64,000 nucleotides of DNA from Streptomyces lucensis JCM 4490 (GCF_014650035.1 NZ_BMUE01000008.1:186001-250000); one strand, 5' to 3'. Counted from the first letter of the stretch, positions 43,792 through 53,162 are shown. Numbers and translations are program-made. Notes: generated by a model not told the origin, from the letters alone.

Positions 43792-44499
43792 TCAGCGCCA
43801 GATGTCGTTGAGTGTCAGAGTGCCGGTGGACGGCGTGAAGACGGTGCGGTTGTCACCGTTCTCCCAGGTGACTGTGCCGTCGGGGTTCTTCTTCAGGTAC
43901 TTGTACTGCACGGTGGTGTTCGGCGGCAGCTGGTGGGCGCCGGACCACTGTGGGTAGGTGGCGGAGCCCGTGGTCAGGGGAAGGGCCTTGGCCGGGTCCC
44001 AGCTGCCGAGGTCGGGCAGGTTGCCCGTGACGTAGAGGTTCTGGCCCCAATCGGTGGTGGCGGTGGCTTGGAAGGTCACGGTGGCCGGGCTGACGTTCCA
44101 CCGGTCGTCGTTGCCCGGCGCGTCCTGGGAGACGGTCAGGGTGCGGTTGGGGATGCTTTCCCAGGTCAACGTGCCGGTGGGTGAGCGCTTGATGTACTTG
44201 TACTGCACGGAGGCACCGACGGGCAGCTGAACGCTGGTCGACCAATGCGGATAGGCGCTGGCAGTGGTACCCAGGGGAACGGCCTTGGCCGGGTCCCAGG
44301 CACCCAGCTGCGGAGCGCTGCCGGAGACCAGGAGGGTCTCGCCTTCGGTGGTGGCCTGTACATGAAAGGTGACGGAGGCGTCCTGCGTCGTGCCCGCACG
44401 GGCGTGGGGAGCCGTGCCGACGATCAGCCCGGCGAGGAGCACAGCGAGCATGAGCACCGGCCGCCAGGCGGCCGGCACTCGACTACTTATCGAGAGCAT
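43792..44499 (-). CDS. secreted protein of two tandem CBM20 starch-binding domains
   Basis: The ATG at 44499 follows AAGGGGAATGAC. The 235-residue protein has a signal peptide (RPVLMLAVLLAGLIVGTAPH, cleaved near ARAG). Two CBM20 modules of about 95 residues follow. Both have the VTFHVQATT/VTFQATATT strand, LGAWDPAKAVPL/LGSWDPAKALPL, QYKYIKR/QYKYLKK and LTWESIPNRT/VTWENGDNRT, with the two Trp of the starch site. No catalytic domain is attached. A role as a free glucan-binding protein, or a relic of an amylase, is inferred. Confidence 0.88.
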   Translation of the reverse strand: MLSISSRVPAAWRPVLMLAVLLAGLIVGTAPHARAGTTQDASVTFHVQATTEGETLLVSGSAPQLGAWDPAKAVPLGTTASAYPHWSTSVQLPVGASVQYKYIKRSPTGTLTWESIPNRTLTVSQDAPGNDDRWNVSPATVTFQATATTDWGQNLYVTGNLPDLGSWDPAKALPLTTGSATYPQWSGAHQLPPNTTVQYKYLKKNPDGTVTWENGDNRTVFTPSTGTLTLNDIWR

Positions 44500-45813
44500 G
44501 TCATTCCCCTTCTGAACGAGGCGGCGATGCCGCCAGGTTGCGGGCCCTTGCCCGCGATCCGCCCACATCTCAACACAGGTTGGAGTCGAGAAGTGACCGA
44601 GCGTGCTCTGCGCCTTCAACTGGACGTGCGATTCGGCCGCATAACCTAAAATTCCGCGGTGCCTTCATAAAAGTCTTGAACAGATGAGGAGGGCGGCGGC
44701 GGGGTGCTCCTTCGGCTGGTCGGCGAGGATGCGAGGCCACTCGAGACACCCGGGGACGCAGCAGCACGTCACCTCCGCTGTGTAGTCCGGCCCTTACAAG
44801 TGCCCGACCTCGCCTTGCGCAAGATGACGCAAAACTTTTCATCCCTCAGGCGCTATATGGACGGCGGGCTCACACTCGGCTACGCCGCTTGCGCAGGTGG
44901 CAGGTGGCGGCGCGGGCAGCAAGAGGGAGTGCAGCCCAGCCCCAAGTCACTGAAAGCCCCTGCATCGAGAGGGTTAGACACGTGCGGTTTCGCCGCGGCC
45001 GTTGGACTGGGGCGGACGCCTGGGCCGGCTGGAGGGGGTGGCGCGCGATGGTTGGACTGGGAGTATTACCGCGACCGTTCGCCGCTGGAAGGTGCTCCGG
45101 CCTACGGCTGAACACGCTGGCCTTCGTGGGCCAGGTCGTTCTTCACCTATCGGTTCTAGCTGGCGGCCCGTCAGCGATCATTTTTGGCTGGTAAACGATC
45201 GTTGAGCTGAGACCGGAACACGTAAGGTGCCGTGTGCGTTGCAACAAATCCTGCGATCTCTGGGAGCCAGTCAGTGGAGTCCACGCCGCTGCTCGATCGG
45301 GCAACGAACGGGGCGCGCCTCACGTCACATCCATGGCAGGCCTCCGTTTGGCGCATACAGGTCCGCGGATGAAGGACGCCGCCGGCAGTGCTTCCCGACG
45401 GTTGAGCACTTCTGTCTTCCGGCCGTTCAATGCGGGGCCGACGACAAGGTCGTTGGTGTCCAACTTCCCGACGGCTTAGTCGACCTCTTCGAGGTCGAGG
45501 GAGGTGACACCTTCTCCCCCGGCCACGCGCCCCTGTTCCGCTCCTGTCCGCGGCCGTGCTGAGGCTTGGGCTGTGGGCGACCTGACCGCAGGCACGCCAG
45601 TGCGCGCAGACGTTCACGCCGACTGCCGCTGCGATCCCACCGCGCGCGATGCGGGCGGCTATCAGGCAGCGCTCCGCAGTGGTGAGGACGAGATCTCGGC
45701 TACCGCCGGCGGGGACGCCGCCATGAATTTGCCGCGTTGAAGCGACAACTTCCTTCACCCGTATGCGAAGACCACTGCACGCGCTCTGATGCCCCTACAG
45801 AAAGCAACTGCTC
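44500..45813. other. 1.3-kb gap, no supportable gene
   Basis: No frame on either strand has convincing content. The stretch 44640-44690 is AT-rich for this genome and probably holds the CBM20 promoter. Between 45420 and 45560 the plus strand reads ADDKVVGVQLPDGLVDLFEV, which is protein-like but short. The palindrome TAAACGATCGTTGA at 45192-45205 is recorded separately. Decay of one or more former genes is likely. Confidence 0.4.
45192..45205. promoter_or_regulatory. TAAAC-GATC-GTTGA inverted repeat
   Basis: This 5-4-5 element contains the perfect palindrome AACGATCGTT (45194-45203). It shares the architecture of TCAAC-TATT-GTTGA at 3734 and the sequence of the half-sites at 58499 and 58523, both next to XRE genes. 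It lies about 610 bases upstream of the second LasC-type FAD gene. Confidence 0.4.
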
Positions 45814-47223
45814 ATGAGTCAGGCCTACCCGCACAGCTCCGCCCGCGCCGTCATCATCGGCGGCAGCATGGCCGGAATGCTCGCCGCGGCCGCCATCAAG
45901 GACCAGGTCAAGACCGTTGAGATCATCGAGGCCCACGACCTGCCTGAGGGAAGTGCGCCGCGCGTCGGCGTCCCCCAGGCAGTGCATATCCACCTTCTGC
46001 AATCAGGTGGTCTCAGCGCGATCGAGAGTCTTCTGCCCGGCACCATCGACCAGCTGCTGGCCGCGGGGGCTCACCGCATACCGGTGACCACGAACATGGT
46101 CGTCTACTCACCCGAAGGGTGGTACCGCCGCTGGCAGCGCACCACTCACCACCTGATGGCCGCGAGTAGGGATCTGACGGACCACATCGTACGGGAGCGG
46201 GTCCTCAAGGACCCCAGGGTCAACGTACGCAGACGGACCAAAGTCGTCGGATTGCTCGGGAACAGGCGCCAGATCACCGGTGTACGAATCCATGAAGCCG
46301 GCCAGGCTGAGACGGAGCTGCCTGCCGACCTGGTGATAGACGCCTCCGGCCGGGCATCTCGCACACCAACCTGGCTCGCCGAACTGGGAGTCGTTGGACT
46401 GGCCGAGGACCACATAGATTCCGGTCTGGTCTACGCCAGCCGCATGTACCGTGCTCCCGTCCCCAATCGAAACTGGCCCGTGATCAGTGTTCAGGCCGAC
46501 TCGCGTTTGCCTGGGCCCGCGAGCGCGGGGGGTATCTTGCCGATCGAGGGCGACCGCTGGCACGTGAGCTTGATGGGCGCGCCCGGAGGTCATCCCACCC
46601 GGGACGCCGACGCGTTCGAGCGCTTCGCACGCACCCTGCGACACCCTGTCATTGCCGATCTCCTCGAGAACGCTCAGCCGCTCACCGATGTCACCGTCAC
46701 TCACAGTACGGCCAACCGCCGCTACTACTACGAGCGGCTCAAAGTCTGGCCTGAGGGGCTGGTGGCACTGGGAGACTCGGTCGCGGCCTTCAACCCCCTT
46801 TACGGGCACGGTATTTCGGTCATCGCCCAAGGCGCTCTGGCCCTGCGCGACCTGCTGGGCGACGGACTGGCACCGGGCCTGGCCCGGCGTGCCCAACGAA
46901 TGATCGCCCGCCCCGTCGACGTGGCGTGGGCTCTGGCCATCGGGCAGGACATCCACTTCTCCACCACGACCGGGAAGCGGCCGAACGTCGCCGACCGGCT
47001 CCTTCAACGCTACGTCAGCCGTCTCTCGCTCACCGCGACGGGCTCGTTCCGCGTTGCGACTGCACTGACTGACGTCCTGACACTCGAGGCTCCTCCCACC
47101 TCGCTCCTACGGCCCAGCGTGGTGCTGTCGGCGCTCGTGGGTCCGCTGCGTCCGCAGCTTGCCGGCCCGCAGTTCACTCCTGAAGAACTCAGCCTCATGA
47201 ACGAAAAGCATGAGCTGCCATAG
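45814..47223 (+). CDS. FAD-dependent monooxygenase/epoxidase, LasC/MonCI type (second copy)
   Basis: The 469-residue protein has the Rossmann FAD fold near its start (ARAVIIGGSMAGMLAAAAIK), the family segment GVPQAVHIHLLQSGGLSAIE, and the late FAD motif LGDSVAAFNPLYGHGISVI. It resembles the enzyme at 4953 along its whole length, with about 30 extra residues. No TTA codon was noticed, unlike the first copy. It stands alone, with no prenyl or polyketide gene beside it. Substrate unknown. Confidence 0.87.
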   Translation: MSQAYPHSSARAVIIGGSMAGMLAAAAIKDQVKTVEIIEAHDLPEGSAPRVGVPQAVHIHLLQSGGLSAIESLLPGTIDQLLAAGAHRIPVTTNMVVYSPEGWYRRWQRTTHHLMAASRDLTDHIVRERVLKDPRVNVRRRTKVVGLLGNRRQITGVRIHEAGQAETELPADLVIDASGRASRTPTWLAELGVVGLAEDHIDSGLVYASRMYRAPVPNRNWPVISVQADSRLPGPASAGGILPIEGDRWHVSLMGAPGGHPTRDADAFERFARTLRHPVIADLLENAQPLTDVTVTHSTANRRYYYERLKVWPEGLVALGDSVAAFNPLYGHGISVIAQGALALRDLLGDGLAPGLARRAQRMIARPVDVAWALAIGQDIHFSTTTGKRPNVADRLLQRYVSRLSLTATGSFRVATALTDVLTLEAPPTSLLRPSVVLSALVGPLRPQLAGPQFTPEELSLMNEKHELP

Positions 47224-47300
47224 GTACGCTCCTCGTCACTGGGGGACGATTGTGTGATCCCGCTCAAGGCGGAGACGATCCAACGGGGAGGAGTTGCGGT

Positions 47301-47948
47301 ATGCAGGGGCAGGACTGGATCGAACGCACGGGAGAGCTGTTCGAAGCGGCGATGTTCGGCGGGGACACGTCCGCTCTGGAGCGGTCCGATGACGTGCTGG
47401 ACGCGGTCGAGGCGCCGCTTTGCATGGCGCGCGGCAAGGTACTGCACGTGCGCTTCCTGAACGACCGCGAGGAGAACGGCCAGGAGCTGGTGCTGTTCGA
47501 GCGCGCGGCCGAGTTGTACGGGCGCCTGGGGGACGTGTCGGGCGAGGCGGACGCGTTGTTCTGGATCGGCTGCTGGCATCAGGTGGTCAAGGGCGACGGC
47601 GCCACCGGTAGGCCGTACTTCGAGAGGTCGTACAAGCTGGCGAAGTCCGTGGGCGACCGGATGACGATGTCCTACGCCATTCGCCACCTCGGCTTCGCGG
47701 ACAGGGACGCAGGCCACTTCGACCAGGCCCGCGAGCGACTGACCGAATCGGTGACACTGCGCCGGGAGATCGGTTTCAGGCCGGGGGAAGCGGCCGGTCT
47801 GGTGGCGCTGGCCTACCTCGCGGCCGAAACCGGCGACTCGTCGGCGGCGTTCCGCCACCTCGACGAGGCCCGGTCGGTCGCCGAGAGCTGCGGTGCCAAG
47901 GCCGTGTCGGGGTGGATCGAGCAAGCCCACACGCTCATCCGCTCCTGA
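47301..47948 (+). CDS. TPR-repeat protein
   Basis: The ATG at 47301 follows GGGGAGGAGTTGCGG. The 215-residue protein has TPR-type helix pairs (ELVLFERAAELYGRLGDVSG, YAIRHLGFADRDAGHFDQAR, GLVALAYLAAETGDSSAAFR) and no other domain. It begins 78 bases after the FAD gene and could be in the same transcript. Family members are predicted protein-protein adaptors. No partner can be named. Confidence 0.8.
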   Translation: MQGQDWIERTGELFEAAMFGGDTSALERSDDVLDAVEAPLCMARGKVLHVRFLNDREENGQELVLFERAAELYGRLGDVSGEADALFWIGCWHQVVKGDGATGRPYFERSYKLAKSVGDRMTMSYAIRHLGFADRDAGHFDQARERLTESVTLRREIGFRPGEAAGLVALAYLAAETGDSSAAFRHLDEARSVAESCGAKAVSGWIEQAHTLIRS

Positions 47949-48014
47949 GAGGCCATCTCATTCGGCGCGTCTGCGGGAGCAGAAGGGTGAGGCGGGGATG
48001 TTGGTCACACCCGC

Positions 48015-48794
48015 TCAGCCGGCCGAAGTGTTCCGTGTCGCCTCGCGTGCTTCGGTGAGGGCTCGCTGCCTGAGGTCGCCGCCGAACAACTGAATCGTGG
48101 TGGCGGCCAGGACGTCATCCCTGCCGATGGTCCGCCCGCCCACCCTGTGGGCGGACGGGACCCGGGGGTATTCCTCGAGGAACGGGGGCGGGCCCGGTTC
48201 GCCCGGCGTCACTGGGGTGACCGTACCGAAACGTCTGACCCCGCCCTCGCGGACGACCATGGCCGCGTCCCGGGCGAGGTCCGTCAGGAACACGCTCGCT
48301 ATTCCGTCCAGGTCGCGGACCATCGCCGGGGCGGCCGTCGCTCCCTGGCTCCGCAGCAGCTTCTTGACCCCGGCCTCGAACCTGTGGGCGCCGACCACAG
48401 CGCTCGGTTTGCGCGACCTGCCGCGCTTGCGAGAGGGCACGATGACGCCGTCGGCGTCGTACAGGACACCGGTCAGGCCTCGAAACGTCGGGCTGTGGTC
48501 GTACCACTTGTCCCCCACCTCGAGCTCGACGTTCCGCTCGATCGCCGAGAGTAGGTCCCCGGGATTCAGCTTCTTCCGGGCCTCCTCCGCCGCCGCTCTC
48601 CTCGCGCCGTCGATGATCTCCGTCAGCACTGTCCGCGTCACCGACGCGGCGGCCCACACGGCCGACCGAGAGACGTGCATCGGGGTCACGTCCCGGAACA
48701 CCGCTTTGACGAGAGAAGGCTTGAACGGCACGACGTCCAGGACCGAGGCGGTCCCGCCACCGCTGCGCTCAGGGCGTGCGGGCTGTGCGGTCAT
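48015..48794 (-). CDS. probable histone-fold doublet protein
   Basis: The 259-residue protein reads as two histone folds. The first (about 25-90) has helix KPSLVKAVFRDV, loop PMHVSRS, long helix AVWAAASVTRTVLTEIIDGA through AAAEEAR, loop KKLNPGD and helix LLSAIERNVEL. This follows H2A's RVxxxA..YL.AV..Y...EI...A......I.P..L..AI...EL. The second (about 138-240) has RFEAGVKKLLRSQG, the long helix VRDLDGIASVFLTDLARDAA, then a roughly 35-residue Pro-rich insert and RTIGRDDVLAATTIQLFGGD, like the (K/R)T(V/I)...DV..A end of archaeal and H4 histones. A basic linker (SRKRGRSRKP, 121-130) lies between. Bacterial histones and pseudodimers are known, but this form is unfamiliar to me. Confidence 0.6.
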   Translation of the reverse strand: MTAQPARPERSGGGTASVLDVVPFKPSLVKAVFRDVTPMHVSRSAVWAAASVTRTVLTEIIDGARRAAAEEARKKLNPGDLLSAIERNVELEVGDKWYDHSPTFRGLTGVLYDADGVIVPSRKRGRSRKPSAVVGAHRFEAGVKKLLRSQGATAAPAMVRDLDGIASVFLTDLARDAAMVVREGGVRRFGTVTPVTPGEPGPPPFLEEYPRVPSAHRVGGRTIGRDDVLAATTIQLFGGDLRQRALTEAREATRNTSAG

Positions 48795-49008
48795 CGGAAG
48801 AAACGCTCCTTACTGCTGGAATTGTTCAGAGAGGGCCGCACTTCACCGCGCAGGCCCGCTCCCTTCCCCCATCCTCCGTCGAAGCGGCACCCGGTCAAGG
48901 GTTTACGGGCACCGGCTCAGCCTTCCAGAGCTTTACCAACCTCTACGCAACCAATATGCGCCGAACGCGTTCTGACGTCTCGCGTCCTTGATTGATGGGA
49001 GACTCGGG

Positions 49009-50442
49009 ATGAAACCTCTTGCAGCGAAGTGCTGGGCTCCGGCCACGGCACTGCTCCTGGCCGCCATGACGACGTCCTGCACCGGCTCCGCGGTGGGTGG
49101 CGGTGCCGCCGCTGCCGCGAGGCCTGGAGCAGCGGGAGTGGGCGACCGGCTGTTCCCCACGCTCGGCAACGGTGGCTACGACGTGGTGCATTACGGGCTG
49201 ACGCTGGACTACGTGCCCGAGACCAACCGGTTGAAGGGCACGGCCGTCATCACGGCACGGGCCACCCAGGACCTTAGCCGCTTCGATCTCGATCTGTCGG
49301 GACTGCGGGTGCGTACCGCCACCGTGCAAGGAGCGAAGGCCCAAGTCGCGCGCAGGGACGACGAAGTGCTCGTGACACCGGCGAAGGCGGTGGGAAACGG
49401 TGACGTCTTCAAGACGGTCGTCACCTACGACGGCATCCCACGCACGCTCAAGGGCGACGACGGAGGGCTGGAAGGCTGGATTGAGACCGATGACGGCTCG
49501 ACGGCCCTGGGGGAGCCGACCGGCTCCATGACCTGGTTCCCGGGCAACCACCACCCGTCGGACAAGGCCACATACGACATGACGGTGACCGTGCCCAAGG
49601 ACGAGGACGGCGACCCCTACGACGTGGTCAGCAACGGCAGGCTGATCACGGAGAAGGACAAGGGTGAGACGGTGACCCGGCACTGGCGCACCGATGAGCC
49701 CATGGCCAGTTACCTAGCCCACGTCTCCGTCGGCTATTTCGAGATCCACAAGGGCTGGACGGACGACGACCTGCCCGTCTACGTCGCCATCGACCCCGAC
49801 GAGTCCGACGCCGCCGCCGACGTCCCTGACGTGCTGCCCAGGATCGTCGACTGGGCAAGCGAACGCTTCGGTCCCTACCCCTTCTCCTCGACCGGTGCCG
49901 TCGTCGACCACCTGCCCGGGCTCGACTACGCACTGGAGACCCAGACCAAGCCCTACTTCGACGAGGCTCCGGACGAGGCGCTGATCGTGCACGAGTTGGC
50001 ACACCAGTGGTTCGGCAACTCCGTCACCCCGCGCCGGTGGAAGGACATGTGGCTCAGCGAGGGCCTGGCCACTTACGCGGAGTGGCTCTGGGAGGAGGGG
50101 CACGGTGGCAGGAGCACCGACGAGATCTTCGAGGACTTCTATGACGGCACGGATGACGAGAGCAAGGGCATCTGGGCCTTCCCGCCGGCCGATCCGCCGA
50201 GCGCGGGGCGCGTCTCCGACCCGCCCGTCTACGGACGTGGCGCCATGGTCATGCACAAGGTGCGTAACGCCGTCGGCGACAAGACCTTCTTCGGCATACT
50301 CCGTACCTGGACCCGGGAGCACCGGTATGGCAACGCCGACACCCGGCAGTTCATCGCCCTGTGCGAGGAGAAGTCCGGGAAGGACCTGACCGGTCTCTTC
50401 GGCACCTGGCTCTTCGGGGAGAGGAAGCCGCCCCGGATGTGA
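49009..50442 (+). CDS. exported M1-family aminopeptidase
   Basis: The ATG at 49009 follows GGGAGACTCGGG. The 477-residue lipoprotein-like enzyme has an export signal with a lipobox-type Cys (AAMTTSCTGS). The M1 N-terminal beta domain follows (YDVVHYGLTLDYVPETNRLK), then the catalytic domain with HELAHQWFGN (zinc His and catalytic Glu) and WLSEGLATYAEW (third zinc ligand Glu). The GAMEN exopeptidase motif is not obvious; GLDYALE lies in its place. It is shorter than cytosolic PepN, as exported actinomycete members usually are. Confidence 0.9.
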   Translation: MKPLAAKCWAPATALLLAAMTTSCTGSAVGGGAAAAARPGAAGVGDRLFPTLGNGGYDVVHYGLTLDYVPETNRLKGTAVITARATQDLSRFDLDLSGLRVRTATVQGAKAQVARRDDEVLVTPAKAVGNGDVFKTVVTYDGIPRTLKGDDGGLEGWIETDDGSTALGEPTGSMTWFPGNHHPSDKATYDMTVTVPKDEDGDPYDVVSNGRLITEKDKGETVTRHWRTDEPMASYLAHVSVGYFEIHKGWTDDDLPVYVAIDPDESDAAADVPDVLPRIVDWASERFGPYPFSSTGAVVDHLPGLDYALETQTKPYFDEAPDEALIVHELAHQWFGNSVTPRRWKDMWLSEGLATYAEWLWEEGHGGRSTDEIFEDFYDGTDDESKGIWAFPPADPPSAGRVSDPPVYGRGAMVMHKVRNAVGDKTFFGILRTWTREHRYGNADTRQFIALCEEKSGKDLTGLFGTWLFGERKPPRM

Positions 50443-50516
50443 TGGTGGCGGGTGAACGACAGCGGCCGGGCAGGCTCTGGTCGTCCCCGGCGGCAAGGTC
50501 ACGACGCCGACCTGGA

Positions 50517-52277
50517 CTACTGGAAGGGTTGGGCAGCGCGCAGCAGACTCGGCGGAAGGTAGGGGGACTCGACGCGGATGGCCCAGCCGCGACGGCGCGC
50601 GTGACAGGCCAGGGCGAGGATGTCGAGGTTGATGCAGGCGTCCGGATCGTCGGCGCGGTCGGCGACCAGGTAGTAGTCGCGGTGGGTCTCGAGCGCGTCG
50701 GCCAGGGCCAGGTTGAAGCTCTCCTCATCGCCCTCCACGAGTTGCGACAGCAGCACGGCCGGCGGCATGGCGAAGCCCCAGTCCTTGGCCTTCTCCGCCT
50801 GCTCCAGCGCTCGCTGCGCGGCCGGCTCGGGGTCGGTGCCCTTCAGGTAGGCGTGGAGGGCTTGGCGGTAGGCACTGAAGGCGGAGCCGTCCGGGCCGGC
50901 GAAGGCGGGGCCGGTGAGGACCAGCGGGGCGAGGTCCTCGCGTGCACCGGTGATGAGGGCGAGGGCGACGGCCGTCTGCCAGTTTCCGGCGCCGGCTTCC
51001 TCGGCCCGCTCCGCCGGGTAGCGCAGCGTTCTGCCGTCGATGGTCACCTCGACCTCGGTGCCCGGTTCCGCGAGCGCAATGCGGAAAAGGGCCGCCCCCG
51101 CCCGGGAGGCCAGCCGGAGGTTGGAGAGCTGGACGTCCGTGACGCCGCAGGGATCCCCCGCGCGCCACTTGAACAGGCGCTCCTGATCGCCCATGACGCT
51201 GCCGAGCCGCCAGACGGCGAGGGGCTCGCCGTCGGCGGCGGTGAACGCCTCCTGGACGTGTTCCTCGTACATGGCCTCGGTCCGCGGGTGCACGGTCCGC
51301 TCGCAGTCCGGCCGCTCGACCACCAGCGGGCCGGCGGCGAGTGCGCCGACCGCGTCCGGTCGCCGGTTACGGCCGAACCCGGAGACCCGGGGGCCTCTGG
51401 TCCCGAAGCCGGTGATCAGGGCGTGCGGAAGGTAGTCGGTCTGAACGGCAGGCGTCCAGCCCAGGGTGCGGTACGCCAGCGCGGCGAGGGCGATGGGAAC
51501 CAGCGGGAGGAGGCTGCTCGGGGAGGCCGAGGGGCCGTGCAGGACGGAGTGCCTGACCAGGAGGTCGGACAGCGCCGCGTCGAACGCCTCCCGGTCCTCG
51601 GCGGTGAGGGCGCGCAGCGTGCGCAGCGCCACGGCGTCGGGCAGGTCCAGGAGCGGCTCGCCGGTCTCCTTTGCGCGGGTGGCGATACGGTCCAGGGCCG
51701 CGTCGACGGCGGCGAGCTTGGCCTGCGCGCTCGGCGGGTACTCGTCGTCGTTGCCGGTGTCGTCCAGGACCACGGCCATCAATCCGGTGGCGAGCTCGCC
51801 GGTGGGGGCTCCCTGCACCTGCGCGGCGAACTTGTCGCGGGCGAAGTGGAAAGCCTCGCCGTGCCACTTCGCCTTGTTCCTCAGCAGCGCAAGGCAGAGC
51901 GCGTCGATCCACTCCCCCGGCGTGACGCTCTCCTCCGGGGCATCCTCACCCGGGTCGTAGCTCATGCCGAAGTTCACGTACTCCAGAAAGACCTGGAAGC
52001 TGCAGTGCGGGTGGTACGCGGCGTAGGAGACGGCGCCGGCCGCGGCTTCGGAGGCGTCTTTGAGGGCGGCCCTGGCTTCCGGCGTGTCGAGGTCGGGCGT
52101 CTCGACCGAGAGAGCGCCGAGGTAGCCGAGGAACTCGTCGGCGACCGACTGCCATTCGTAGGTGGCCAGCCGGCCGGCCCGTGACATGGAACGCACCAGA
52201 CCCCCGATCCGGTTCGTGAAGTCCTCGCGTCCAGCCGACACGACTGCTTCGCCCACCTGATGACGCTCTATCCGCAC
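50517..52277 (-). CDS. Imm49-family immunity-type protein
   Basis: The 586-residue soluble protein has the Imm49 features: a start RIERHQVGEAVVSAGREDFT, then NRIGGLVRSM, a long helical first half (VSYAAYHPHCSFQVFLEYVN, EWIDALCLALLRNKAKWHGE) and a repeat-like second half. Imm49 proteins were predicted as immunity proteins of polymorphic toxin loci. No toxin gene is beside it here. Streptomyces keep many such copies, so a role apart from toxin protection is possible. Convergent with the aminopeptidase gene. Confidence 0.8.
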   Translation of the reverse strand: MRIERHQVGEAVVSAGREDFTNRIGGLVRSMSRAGRLATYEWQSVADEFLGYLGALSVETPDLDTPEARAALKDASEAAAGAVSYAAYHPHCSFQVFLEYVNFGMSYDPGEDAPEESVTPGEWIDALCLALLRNKAKWHGEAFHFARDKFAAQVQGAPTGELATGLMAVVLDDTGNDDEYPPSAQAKLAAVDAALDRIATRAKETGEPLLDLPDAVALRTLRALTAEDREAFDAALSDLLVRHSVLHGPSASPSSLLPLVPIALAALAYRTLGWTPAVQTDYLPHALITGFGTRGPRVSGFGRNRRPDAVGALAAGPLVVERPDCERTVHPRTEAMYEEHVQEAFTAADGEPLAVWRLGSVMGDQERLFKWRAGDPCGVTDVQLSNLRLASRAGAALFRIALAEPGTEVEVTIDGRTLRYPAERAEEAGAGNWQTAVALALITGAREDLAPLVLTGPAFAGPDGSAFSAYRQALHAYLKGTDPEPAAQRALEQAEKAKDWGFAMPPAVLLSQLVEGDEESFNLALADALETHRDYYLVADRADDPDACINLDILALACHARRRGWAIRVESPYLPPSLLRAAQPFQ

Positions 52278-52408
52278 TGGCCTGCTCCTTGATCAACTCT
52301 TGGGGACAGCGTACGTGCCCGGGCTGACAGGGAGCGAAGAATCTCTGGGTGAGAACCGGCCCGAGGAGCGTTACGGCTGGTAGCGGCTCGGTCCTGCCGC
52401 TACCGTGG

Positions 52409-53053
52409 TCACAGGCCTGGCCGGTCCCTGCTGTCGCGCTGATCGTCGAGGCGGGCAGTCAGGTCGGGCCAGTGCTCCGACCACCGCGCCAGATCGCTCG
52501 CGGTCAACGGCCACCGCGAACGAAGGGCCTCGTCCGGCAGGAAGCGGACGCAGGTCCCTGTGGTCCCGTCGGTCGCGACGGGCACCAGTCCGGTCACCGG
52601 GACGCCGTTCTCGTAGCGCTGGCTCCAGGATCCGTTGATGCGGCGGTTGGTATGAATCAGCCACTCGCTGAGCGCTGCGACGACGGACATGCCGCGACGC
52701 GGATGTCCGTCCGGAAGCCGTTCCGCCTCCGGGTGCTCGAAGAACCGAAGGTCTTTCGTGGCCATGACCGGCTTCTTCACCGTCCGGCCACGCTCGTCGA
52801 GCCGGGTGTCGGTGCCCCGGCCGTCATCCTTCACCGACACCGAGCCATCGGGATGCAGCGTGACCACACATCGTCCGCCGCCCCTGCTGCCTGCCTCGTC
52901 AGCGGCATAGGCAACGACCTCGAGAACAAGGTGTCCGGGCCCTCCCGGAGCGAACTCTGCGGGGCTCCGGCGGATTTGACCGAGATGGTCCGCGTCCACG
53001 GTGCCGGCCCAATCGTGGGTGGTGTTGACCCAAGAAGCTTCTGAAGCATCCAT
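52409..53053 (-). CDS. stand-alone GyrB-like GHKL ATPase
   Basis: The 214-residue protein resembles only the N-terminal ATPase part of GyrB: HLVLEVVAYAADEAGSRGGG (motif I), VTLHPDGSVSVKDDGRGTDT (motif II), KKPVMATKDLRFFE in the lid, and RRGMSVVAALSEWL (motif III). In motif I the usual Asn of VVDNSVDEA is replaced by Tyr, so Mg-ATP binding may be changed. Transducer, toprim and GyrA contacts are absent. A gyrase-modulating or unrelated switch role is inferred. It lies 132 bases upstream of Imm49 on the same strand. Confidence 0.75.
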   Translation of the reverse strand: MDASEASWVNTTHDWAGTVDADHLGQIRRSPAEFAPGGPGHLVLEVVAYAADEAGSRGGGRCVVTLHPDGSVSVKDDGRGTDTRLDERGRTVKKPVMATKDLRFFEHPEAERLPDGHPRRGMSVVAALSEWLIHTNRRINGSWSQRYENGVPVTGLVPVATDGTTGTCVRFLPDEALRSRWPLTASDLARWSEHWPDLTARLDDQRDSRDRPGL

Positions 53054-53162
53054 CCGGCAAGTATCCGTTGGCCTTTCGCTCAGGCTGCCGGAACGATCCG
53101 CACGTCGGCTTGAGGCAGGCTCTGGGCGCAGCCGGTCAGGAGCTTGCGCCCAGAACGGGCGG

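Noticed and set aside
50361..52184. Long plus-strand open frame (607 codons) opposite Imm49
   Set aside because: Antisense to a gene with clear family sequence; the product is low-complexity Gly/Arg/Val and has no ribosome site.
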